Below, piece by piece: positions 1-4,535 of a stretch of 5,408 bases of DNA. The notes under the pieces are model-generated. The model had not been told where the DNA came from and did no database searches. It worked only from the letters and a program-made list of their open reading frames with translations. The position numbers and the translations under genes are program-made. The DNA is from Methanobacteriota archaeon. GTDB taxonomy: Archaea; Halobacteriota; Bog-38; Methanoflorentales; Methanoflorentaceae. How positions within the stretch are numbered: position 1 is the stretch's first letter; each line of letters starts with the position of its first letter. The DNA is taken from NCBI GenBank assembly GCA_028679495.1, contig JAJRBK010000145.1, positions 1-5,408 on the forward strand, in the 5' to 3' direction.

Positions 1-1
1 C

Positions 2-379
2 GGCGCGCGGTGGTACATACCAACTGATACCGTTCTGCGCGTGGGCCACAATTATTACCTTCAAATTGCGTGGGACTCGAGTGCAGGACCGGGAAATGAG
101 CCCTATCCAACGATCTGGATCGGTGAGGACGGAAACGCGCCGGTGCGGCAAATCCACTGGGACCAGACCGGCGGCGCTCTTCGTGGAACCGGATCATGGT
201 ACAACGACGCAGCAAGTTCTGCGAACCTGGGAAATACGGCTTCAGGCAATGGCATCAACACGTCAGTCAAGACCGCCTGGCTCAACGGCGGCTTCTTTGT
301 ATATCGGCAATACAATTCAATCGTAGATTTTAGCAGCGGTGGGAGCTGGAACACCGACAAACTGGCGTGGACAACCTAG
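2..379 (+). CDS. C-terminal end of an unrecognised Trp/Gly/Asn-rich, probably extracellular protein (5' partial)
   Basis: The frame is open from the left edge of the window to a TAG at 377-379, giving about 125 residues. An in-frame GTG at 41 is possible, but residues upstream of it (ARWYIPTDTVLRVG) have the same character as the rest, so this is more likely the tail of a longer gene cut by the window. The sequence has eight Trp, many Gly, Asn, Ser and Tyr and no Cys. It alternates hydrophobic and polar stretches (YYLQIAW, PTIWIGEDG, GGFFVYRQY), as in beta-sandwich domains of secreted or surface proteins. One N-glycosylation sequon (NTS) lies near the middle. I do not recognise the family; a surface, adhesin-like or virus structural protein are all possible. 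It converges tail to tail with the SGNH gene on the other strand. Confidence 0.55.
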   Translation, partial: GARWYIPTDTVLRVGHNYYLQIAWDSSAGPGNEPYPTIWIGEDGNAPVRQIHWDQTGGALRGTGSWYNDAASSANLGNTASGNGINTSVKTAWLNGGFFVYRQYNSIVDFSSGGSWNTDKLAWTT

Positions 380-471
380 CTTAAGTATGAACTCGTCACA
401 ACTTGCTTGGAAATCGCGTCTGAGATCCCCACACCCGAAAAAGCTCTATCTGACATCTCTAGCGCTTTAAA
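376..471 (-). other. Possible -1 frame continuation of the SGNH gene after a TTTAAAG heptamer
   Basis: Just before the SGNH stop, the minus strand reads T TTA AAG in the gene's frame (465-471), which matches the X XXY YYZ pattern of -1 slippery sites. Shifting -1 there gives ALEMSDRAFSGVGIS and continues to a TAG at 376-378. The spliced stretch QNLK-ALEMSDRA resembles the helix that usually follows block III in SGNH proteins. The added part of roughly 28 residues still lacks a DxxH motif. A one-base indel in a decaying gene is the simplest reading; programmed frameshifting is possible but unsupported by any obvious downstream structure. Confidence 0.3.
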
Positions 472-896
472 TTCTGAAAAGGACAGTGCCCCTCAAGCGG
501 TTCACCATTCATGAGGTCATTCATACCTCCGGCTAAAACGACGAAACGCGGGTTTAAAGCAAGGGCAACGTCGACACGGTCAAGCATATCGGCAGTAAAA
601 GCCCCGCCAACGCCCTGATCCACTACCTCCCGCCCCCCACCAAAACGTGCTTTGAGATGATACGGCCAGTTATCGGGGTCAGCAAACCCTTCCGTGATGG
701 AGTCGCCAAGGCACACGATGCGGTGAGCGTGCAACGGGTGCAGTAGAGCGGTCACTGGGGGTGAGGTGGTGTTGCTCGGAGTGTTGCCTTTGGTGCTATT
801 GCGTGCTGTGCTGTTGCCCTGGGTGGTGTTGCTGTAAGCAGCCACCGTTGCTACCAGCATGGCGATTGCGATAATTTTTGCCAGTTTCTGGTTCAT
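459..896 (-). CDS. Truncated exported SGNH/GDSL-type hydrolase with a sequon-rich linker
   Basis: The 145-residue product begins with a Lys-containing N-terminus and a hydrophobic segment (about residues 8-20, IIAIAMLVATVAA), consistent with a signal peptide or membrane anchor. Residues 22-47 form a low-complexity Asn/Ser/Thr/Pro linker with sequons at N23, N28, N33 and N42. The catalytic domain then starts with block I, RIVCLGDSITEG (nucleophile Ser66), followed by a Gly-rich block II-like DQGVGGAF and a block III GGMND (Asn126). In this family these supply the nucleophile and oxyanion hole of esterases, lipases or acyl-ester hydrolases. The C-terminal block V (DxxH), which carries the catalytic His, is absent. 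The frame ends at TAG 459-461, so the protein is about half the usual 200-residue domain and probably inactive as written. No clear ribosome binding site precedes the ATG. The substrate cannot be inferred. Confidence 0.7.
   Translation of the reverse strand: MNQKLAKIIAIAMLVATVAAYSNTTQGNSTARNSTKGNTPSNTTSPPVTALLHPLHAHRIVCLGDSITEGFADPDNWPYHLKARFGGGREVVDQGVGGAFTADMLDRVDVALALNPRFVVLAGGMNDLMNGEPLEGHCPFQNLKR
765..833. repeat. Direct 12-base repeat bounding the sequon-coding linker of the SGNH gene
   Basis: The 12-mer GGTGGTGTTGCT occurs at 765-776 and again at 822-833. The DNA between is built from GTTGC- and GTGCT-like units that encode the Asn-Ser/Thr-Thr linker on the minus strand. Asn codons recur every five residues (23, 28, 33, 38). 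This suggests the linker grew by short tandem duplication. Confidence 0.6.
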
Positions 897-961
897 AATT
901 ACTCGTAAGACAAGAAATTCTCAACCGACGGAATCAATGAGTTTAATTGGAAAAAGAACGA

Positions 962-1042
962 TGCGCTCGGCCGGATTCGAAACGGCGATCTCGCCTGATA
1001 AGCAAAGCACGCCCTATCAACCGGTGTTAGATCGTTAGCATG
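962..1042 (-). pseudogene. Degenerate tRNA-like sequence (tRNA remnant)
   Basis: Read on the minus strand, this segment folds from D-arm to T-arm much like a tRNA. The D-stem region is GATC/GGGC with GG in the loop. The anticodon stem is TGCTT/AGGCG (five pairs, two of them G-T). A five-base variable region follows. The T-arm is GCCGT-TTCGAAT-CCGGC, with T at conserved position 53 making one mismatch. Then come CGAGCGC and discriminator A, with no encoded CCA and a T-rich run after it (TTCTTTTTCC). The faults are decisive: the bases in the 5' acceptor position do not pair with CGAGCGC, and the anticodon loop has eight bases without a proper T33. I therefore assign no amino acid. It may be an old integration-site remnant or a decayed tRNA gene. 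Confidence 0.5.
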
Positions 1043-1091
1043 CCTGTGCATTCTATCAAAAAATCTGTCAAGCTGTAGCATGCTTCAAGTT

Positions 1092-1110
1092 AGCGGCAGT
1101 AAGCGGCAGT
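1092..1110. repeat. Tandem direct repeat AGCGGCAGT x2
   Basis: AGCGGCAGT occurs at 1092-1100 and again at 1102-1110, separated by a single A. It lies in non-coding DNA about 120 bases upstream of the zinc-ribbon gene and next to the tRNA-like remnant. It could be a protein-binding site or a small duplication scar. Confidence 0.6.
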
Positions 1111-1131
1111 GTGAACAGGGGGGTGAGGCGA

Positions 1132-1164
1132 ATTTAACGGTACACGCATTTAACTACGGTACCG
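1132..1164. promoter_or_regulatory. Imperfect direct repeat and CGGTACCG palindrome upstream of the zinc-ribbon gene
   Basis: ATTTAACGGTAC (1132-1143) recurs as ATTTAACTACGGTAC (1148-1162). The second copy runs into the 8-base palindrome CGGTACCG (1157-1164). The copies are 16 bases apart, start to start, and an AT-rich AATAATTATC follows. The arrangement could be a paired operator, but function is inferred from position and symmetry only. Confidence 0.3.
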
Positions 1165-1230
1165 CCAATAATTATCAAGATTTTCACGGGGCACCCTTAT
1201 TGCCGTAGACGACAAGACTCGTATTTACCT

Positions 1231-1551
1231 ATGTATAACGACTACATCGTAGTAGACGATCTTATCGCAGAGATAGCTGACTCCAAGAGTAGCTATCAAG
1301 TAGTCGCTGTCGAGACGTTGAAGCGGCTGTGTTTGGAAAGCTGTGAGGCGTACGACTACTTGCAAGGTCGCGTTCTTGATTCGCGGTTACCAGAGCACAC
1401 ACAAAGACGATTGGGCGACGTTTTGACGACAGTGCGGACACGGTTGTATGCATGCCAAGAATGCAAGCATGCGTGTCAGATAACGTCACGACACGAAAAT
1501 GACGCCCTCAACTACGTCTTATGTTATCACTGCGTGCCCAAGATTTGCTAG
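1231..1551 (+). CDS. Small protein with a C-terminal zinc-ribbon-like CxxC...CxxC motif
   Basis: The 106-residue product has an acidic, probably helical N-terminal two-thirds (for example VDDLIAEIADSK and VAVETLKRLCLESCEAYDYL). Its C-terminal tail carries C75-x2-C78, then 19 residues, then C98-x2-C101, with extra Cys at 82 and 106 and nearby His at 80, 88 and 100. The CxxC pairs look like a structural zinc site of ribbon or treble-clef type, as seen in small DNA-binding, RNA-binding or adaptor proteins of archaea and their viruses. I do not recognise a specific family. The first ATG is used; no ribosome binding site is evident, so a leaderless or weakly initiated transcript is possible. It stands alone, with non-coding DNA on both sides. 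The purposeful Cys spacing is the main reason to believe it is real. Confidence 0.5.
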   Translation: MYNDYIVVDDLIAEIADSKSSYQVVAVETLKRLCLESCEAYDYLQGRVLDSRLPEHTQRRLGDVLTTVRTRLYACQECKHACQITSRHENDALNYVLCYHCVPKIC

Positions 1552-1640
1552 AGGGAAGCAAGCGCGTTAACGTCGTCGGCGCGTGGGCGTCTTCGACACC
1601 TTCGCTATGGCGTGATGTGGCATGTCTCAAGACGTGAGCG

Positions 1641-1684
1641 TTCATATTATATCTGATGAAATAACAAAGTAACGAGGAGATGAG
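1641..1684 (+). promoter_or_regulatory. TATA-like element and Shine-Dalgarno before the 1685 ORF
   Basis: An AT-rich CATATTATATC (about 1643-1653) is followed about 20 bases later by GAGGAG (1674-1679), five bases before a GTG at 1685. This is a reasonable short-leader arrangement for the downstream small ORF. It is an inference from consensus only. Confidence 0.3.
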
Positions 1685-1954
1685 GTGCACACGTCTCGCT
1701 CGCCGTATAGTCTAAAAACGAGAACGTCCGCGTCGTGCCCGTTTGAACTTATTGTTGATACCTCTCTCTTGCTCGCTTTTCTGCGGCAAAGGTCTGCATC
1801 AATCAGACTTGAATACTTTGACGTGATGCTTGAGCAGTTGGGGCGGTTTCTGTTGTTTTCAGTCAACCGCTATACGCGTATCCACGCATTGCAGCATAAG
1901 ACTACTACCACCAGCTCACCTAACGCGATAAAATACGCGGCTCAATCACTATAA
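1685..1954 (+). CDS. Hypothetical small protein (weak)
   Basis: This is an 89-residue frame from GTG 1685 to TAA 1952-1954. It has a well-spaced GAGGAG upstream and a hydrophobic core (FELIVDTSLLLAFL, then FDVMLEQLGRFLLFSV), flanked by Ser/Thr/Arg-rich ends. I recognise no family or catalytic motif. The Ser/Arg/Thr-rich ends are typical of chance frames, and the complementary strand is also open over much of the interval. The initiation signals are the main argument for it. It could also be the remains of a longer gene, since the flanking DNA is poorly coding. Confidence 0.25.
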   Translation: MHTSRSPYSLKTRTSASCPFELIVDTSLLLAFLRQRSASIRLEYFDVMLEQLGRFLLFSVNRYTRIHALQHKTTTTSSPNAIKYAAQSL

Positions 1955-2257
1955 ACATCATAAAGGCTGCAAACCCTACAATTCCTGCAACAATTTTAGC
2001 AGAAACGTACCGGAATCCCCAGTAGAGCACACTAGCTCACGCAGCTCGAAGGTAACACGCATTATCCTCGTGATTTGTTTAAGCACGCTCGTAAGTAGAA
2101 CCGTCCGCACTGTAGCAGCGGCCAAAGGCATCTGATTCCTCTCACCCTGTCTGGGTCTTGTGTGAAACGAGACTTGGGGAATTCCAATGAAAATCCTTAT
2201 CATCATGTTTTCGCGATATTCGCGCTGAACGCGTGTCAGGACAGAGGCAAAAAGGCA
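1955..2257. other. Non-coding region upstream of msrAB with short palindromes
   Basis: I see no supported gene here. Near the right end are GGAATTCC inside TTGGGGAATTCCAA (2174-2187) and the exact inverted repeat CGCGA-TAT-TCGCG (2212-2224). A weak ACCC-5-GGGT hairpin sits at 2144-2156. The inverted repeats lie 50-100 bases upstream of the msrAB start, where promoter and operator sites would be expected. Confidence 0.35.
2212..2224. promoter_or_regulatory. Palindrome CGCGA-TAT-TCGCG upstream of msrAB, possible operator
   Basis: This is a perfect 5-base-arm inverted repeat with a 3-base centre, about 50 bases before the msrAB ATG. Its position suits a repressor or redox-regulator site overlapping the promoter or leader. 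The binding protein is unknown, and 13-base palindromes also arise by chance. Confidence 0.25.
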
Positions 2258-2265
2258 AGAGGTGA
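2258..2265 (+). promoter_or_regulatory. Ribosome binding site AGAGGTGA deciding the msrAB start
   Basis: AGAGGTGA matches the AGGAGGTGA complement of the 16S rRNA 3' end and lies eight bases before ATG 2274. An in-frame GTG at 2262 falls inside this site, so ATG 2274 is preferred. Confidence 0.65.
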
Positions 2266-2273
2266 ACAATCCT

Positions 2274-3314
2274 ATGAAAGAAGACAAGGAAAATTTGAAG
2301 GTCGCAACCCTCGCGGGGGGCTGCTTCTGGTGCTTAGCAGCCGATTTCGAAAATGTATCCGGCGTTGTAAACGTCATATCGGGCTATACCGGCGGTCAGA
2401 CTGAGAACCCCACCTACGAGGACGTCTCAACGGGAAAGACGGGCCACTATGAAGCGATACAGGTGTACTACGATCCGTTAAAAGTGAGTTATGAGCAGAT
2501 TCTGGATATATTCTGGCGTCATATAGACCCCACAGATCCAGGCGGGCAGTTTGCTGACCGAGGCCCTCAGTACCGTACGGCGATTTTCTACGACGATGAG
2601 GAACAGAAGCGCATCGCGGAGAAATCGAAGGAGGAGCTTGAAAAATCCGGCAAGTTCGAGGAGCCGATCGTCACGCACATCCTGAAATTTTCAAGGTTCT
2701 ACGAGGCCGAGTTCTACCACCAGGATTACCACAAGAAGAGCCCCGTAAGGTATAAGCTCTACCGATTGGGCTCCGGCCGGGACCGCTTCCTCGATGAGAC
2801 CTGGGGAAAGGAACAGGAGAAAAGGACGGCCACCAATCCCGGCGGCAACCCGGGGAGAAAGAAGACCTACTCCAAGCCCGATGACGCTACCCTGAAGACG
2901 ATGCTTACGCCGCTCCAATACGAGGTAACGCAGCACGAAGGCACGGAGCCGGCCTTCCGAAATGAATACAATGACAACAAGAGGGAGGGGATTTACGTTG
3001 ACATCGTATCCGGGGAGCCGCTCTTCAGCTCACTCGACAAGTATGACTCGGGGACCGGATGGCCAAGCTTTACAAAACCCCTAGAGCCGGAGGACATCAC
3101 GGAGAAAGAGGATCGAAAGCTCTTCATCAAGAGGATCGAAGTGAGAAGCAAGCACGGCGATTCCCACCTCGGTCACGTGTTTCCCGACGGACCTCCGCCG
3201 ACGGGGCAGCGTTACTGCATGAACTCGGCGGCGCTTCGGTTCATCCCGAAGGAGGACTTGGAGAAGGAGGGCTACGGGGAGTACCTGAAGCTCTTTGAAA
3301 GAAAGAGCGAATAA
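2274..3314 (+). CDS. msrAB: Bifunctional peptide methionine sulfoxide reductase MsrA-MsrB fusion
   Basis: The 346-residue protein joins two repair enzymes. MsrA reduces the S epimer and MsrB the R epimer of methionine sulfoxide, using thiol chemistry. The MsrA domain (about 8-175) starts with GGCFWC (catalytic Cys17) and contains GYTGG, GHYEAIQV, DPTDPGGQFADRGPQYRTAIF and YHQDYHKK, all typical of the family. After a hydrophilic linker (about 176-198), the MsrB domain (about 200-330) has the TEPAF region, YVDIVSGEPLFSS, SGTGWPSF (259-266), GDSHLGHVFPDGP and RYCMNSAALRF (catalytic Cys315). It lacks the four zinc-binding Cys of the zinc form of MsrB. The whole protein has only three Cys (17, 20, 315). 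There is no signal peptide, so it is cytoplasmic. It precedes the glycosylase by 34 bases on the same strand. Confidence 0.96.
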   Translation: MKEDKENLKVATLAGGCFWCLAADFENVSGVVNVISGYTGGQTENPTYEDVSTGKTGHYEAIQVYYDPLKVSYEQILDIFWRHIDPTDPGGQFADRGPQYRTAIFYDDEEQKRIAEKSKEELEKSGKFEEPIVTHILKFSRFYEAEFYHQDYHKKSPVRYKLYRLGSGRDRFLDETWGKEQEKRTATNPGGNPGRKKTYSKPDDATLKTMLTPLQYEVTQHEGTEPAFRNEYNDNKREGIYVDIVSGEPLFSSLDKYDSGTGWPSFTKPLEPEDITEKEDRKLFIKRIEVRSKHGDSHLGHVFPDGPPPTGQRYCMNSAALRFIPKEDLEKEGYGEYLKLFERKSE

Positions 3315-3348
3315 TCTGTCATCCTGCCGGGAGGCGCGGTCGAAAGCA

Positions 3349-4113
3349 ATGAACAAACGTGGTGTTGAAGCTTCAGGACGATTCGAGATCGAAATGCCTG
3401 CGCCTTTTGATTTCTCGCTCACGGTCTCGAAACCGGCCGGCTGGCATTGGTCTACACCTGGCGAGGTCTTCGAGAAGGGAGCATTATGGACTGGTTGCTA
3501 TGTCGACGGAACGCCGGTAGGATTAAAGATGATAGAGACAAAAAAGACTGTCGCTGTGAGCTTCTACGCGACATCCGAGCTGACACGAGACGAAACCGCG
3601 CTGCTGCGCGCCAACGTGGAGCTCGGACTCGGGCGGGATGAAGATCTTGAAGCTTTTTACGCGTTCGCCGAGAAGGACGAGATACTCTCGGTTGCGGCAA
3701 GAGACCTTTACGGCATGCGGGCCGGCCGGCTTGACGACATCTTCGGAAGAGTAATACTTGCGATAACGCTCCAGATGGCACCTTACAAGCGCAGCAGAGA
3801 CATGATGTCGAGCCTTCTGGAAGCGTACGGGACAAAGATCACGTTTGAGGGAAAAGAGATAGCGCTCTGGCCTACGCCCTCCGAGATCGCTCGATTGGAA
3901 CCCTCGGAGCTACGACACAGCGCAAGTCTTGGTTATCGGGCTGAGCGGCTTATTAAGTCCGCTCGCTACCTTGCCGAACACCCGATCTCGCTGAAAGAAC
4001 TTAGCGCAGAGTCTGAGGCCGAGGCAATGCGGCGCTTGAAAGCGGTTCCGGGCATCGGCACGTATTCAGCGAGGTTAATCTTCGGTCGAACTTCCGTGCC
4101 GATCGACGTTTAG
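3349..4113 (+). CDS. HhH-GPD DNA glycosylase (AlkA/OGG-like), frame ended by a TAG next to the active site
   Basis: The product is related to DNA-3-methyladenine and 8-oxoguanine glycosylases, which flip out and excise damaged bases. The N-terminal part (FEIEMPAPFDFSLTVSKPAGW, then ALWTGCYVDGTPVGLKM) is the AlkA/OGG-type beta domain. The helical part has DDIFGRVILAITLQMAPY and LGYRAERLIKSARYL. The helix-hairpin-helix is LKAVPGIGTYSARL (230-243), followed by VPIDV with likely catalytic Asp253. TAG then stops the frame at codon 255. The same frame stays open for 60 more codons with family-like sequence (described separately), so this is a full-length gene with a nonsense or recoded codon. ATG 3349 is preferred over ATG 3295, which lies inside msrAB; a GGGAGG (3329-3334) sits 14 bases upstream, rather far. 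It probably shares a transcript with msrAB. If truly ended at TAG, it would lack the closing helices of the fold and is likely inactive. Confidence 0.88.
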   Translation: MNKRGVEASGRFEIEMPAPFDFSLTVSKPAGWHWSTPGEVFEKGALWTGCYVDGTPVGLKMIETKKTVAVSFYATSELTRDETALLRANVELGLGRDEDLEAFYAFAEKDEILSVAARDLYGMRAGRLDDIFGRVILAITLQMAPYKRSRDMMSSLLEAYGTKITFEGKEIALWPTPSEIARLEPSELRHSASLGYRAERLIKSARYLAEHPISLKELSAESEAEAMRRLKAVPGIGTYSARLIFGRTSVPIDV

Positions 4114-4296
4114 AGCGTCGTTATAATGAGCGAGCTTCTCTTGGGACGAGCGCCGGAAAATCCGCGGAAAGAAATCGACGCGGTGACCAAAGAGGTGAAC
4201 GAGCGCTGGGGCAGATGGTCGTGGATGGCGTTCGTTTACGTAATAAACGACCTTAGAAAGCTAGCAACGATTTACAAGCTGTCACGATTAATTTAG
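4114..4296 (+). other. In-frame C-terminal continuation of the DNA glycosylase beyond the TAG
   Basis: Reading past TAG 4111-4113 without a frame change gives SVVIMSELLLGRAPENPR, then a Lys/Glu-rich helix, WGRWSWMAFVYVINDLRKL and a final YKLSRLI before TAG 4294-4296. This is what I expect for the last helices of this glycosylase type, where Asp-Val-Trp-Ser normally spans the active-site junction. TGG to TAG is a single base change. With it, the gene would encode about 315 residues, a normal length. Absence of further stops or frameshifts indicates a recent mutation, a suppressed or recoded codon, or a sequencing error. If both TAGs were sense, the frame would run to TAA 4351-4353. Confidence 0.75.
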
Positions 4297-4375
4297 ACGG
4301 ATGCTACGCTATCGGCCCGGCCAGATCGTTCTGACGGCCACCGCCTGAAATAAGTGACGGCGAGCAAACAGGAAC

Positions 4376-4398
4376 GGAAGGCTTAAAGGCTTCCTTTT
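4376..4398 (+). terminator. Hairpin plus T-run after the glycosylase gene
   Basis: GGAAG (4376-4380) pairs with CTTCC (4390-4394) around a short AT-rich loop, followed directly by TTTT (4395-4398) and more T/A-rich sequence. The position, 80 bases after the end of the glycosylase frame, suits termination of the msrAB-glycosylase transcript. In an archaeon the T-run would matter more than the stem. Confidence 0.4.
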
Positions 4399-4421
4399 CT
4401 ACTAAAAATGTCAAAAAACAA

Positions 4422-4468
4422 TGGGTCTGGGCAGATTCGAACCGGCGACCCCCACTTTGTGAAGATGG
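4422..4468 (-). pseudogene. 3' portion of a tRNA, probably tRNA-Val(CAC), without its 5' half
   Basis: Minus-strand bases align with tRNA positions 27-73. Anticodon-stem strands are CCATC and AGTGG (four pairs, C31-A39 mismatched). The seven-base loop TTCACAA has T33, anticodon CAC and A37. A five-base variable region GGGTC follows. The T-arm is GCCGG-TTCGAAT-CTGCC, then CAGACCC and discriminator A. No CCA is encoded, and a T-run (GTTTTTTGAC) follows. The 3' acceptor strand predicts a 5' end GGGTCTG, which fits archaeal tRNA-Val as I know it, but no such strand or D-arm lies upstream. The segment has the extent expected of an attachment-site copy left when an element integrates at the anticodon region of a tRNA gene. 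A split-tRNA half is less likely, as no GC-rich joining leader is visible. Confidence 0.55.
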
Positions 4469-4535
4469 AGGAATAAGAGTAAGTCAAACAAAACTAAGTG
4501 GAACAGCCGCTCACGCACACATATAGGATCAGAAA

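Larger units (their letters stand above)
897..1230. other. Intergenic region between divergent SGNH and zinc-ribbon genes
   Basis: Apart from the tRNA-like remnant and the short repeats listed separately, I see no supported gene here. An AATTAAAC stretch (minus strand, about 937-944) lies 40-50 bases upstream of the SGNH ATG and could be a weak TATA element. No clear Shine-Dalgarno sequence precedes the gene starting at 1231. Confidence 0.4.
4297..4535. other. Intergenic region with terminator-like hairpin and tRNA fragment
   Basis: This 239-base gap holds the hairpin and the tRNA 3' portion listed separately. I see no other gene. No convincing 5' half of the tRNA lies upstream of the fragment on the minus strand (4469-4535). 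Confidence 0.5.

Noticed and set aside
899..1081. 60-codon minus-strand frame over the tRNA-like segment
   Set aside because: The interval is better explained by tRNA structure, and the peptide has no family features.
1446..1475. GCATGC-containing inverted repeat inside the zinc-ribbon gene
   Set aside because: It falls on the codons for the Cys-containing motif, and the repeated TGC/GCA words are explained by Cys and Ala/His codons.
1642..1866. Minus-strand frame of 74 codons opposite the 1685 ORF
   Set aside because: It starts at TTG with no ribosome binding site and has shadow-like Arg/Ser composition. The plus-strand frame has better initiation signals, though neither is certain.
1976..2377. 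133-codon minus-strand frame overlapping the start of msrAB
   Set aside because: A third of it is antisense to conserved MsrA codons, it is Thr/Arg/Ser-rich with no motif, and it has no initiation signals.
3452..3835. 127-codon minus-strand frame inside the glycosylase gene
   Set aside because: It is very Arg/Ser/Cys-rich, typical of antisense translation of a well-supported gene.
4422..4535. Split or intron-bearing functional tRNA-Val using upstream minus-strand DNA as its 5' half
   Set aside because: No GGGTCTG strand, D-arm or GC-rich bulge-helix-bulge leader is visible within this gap.
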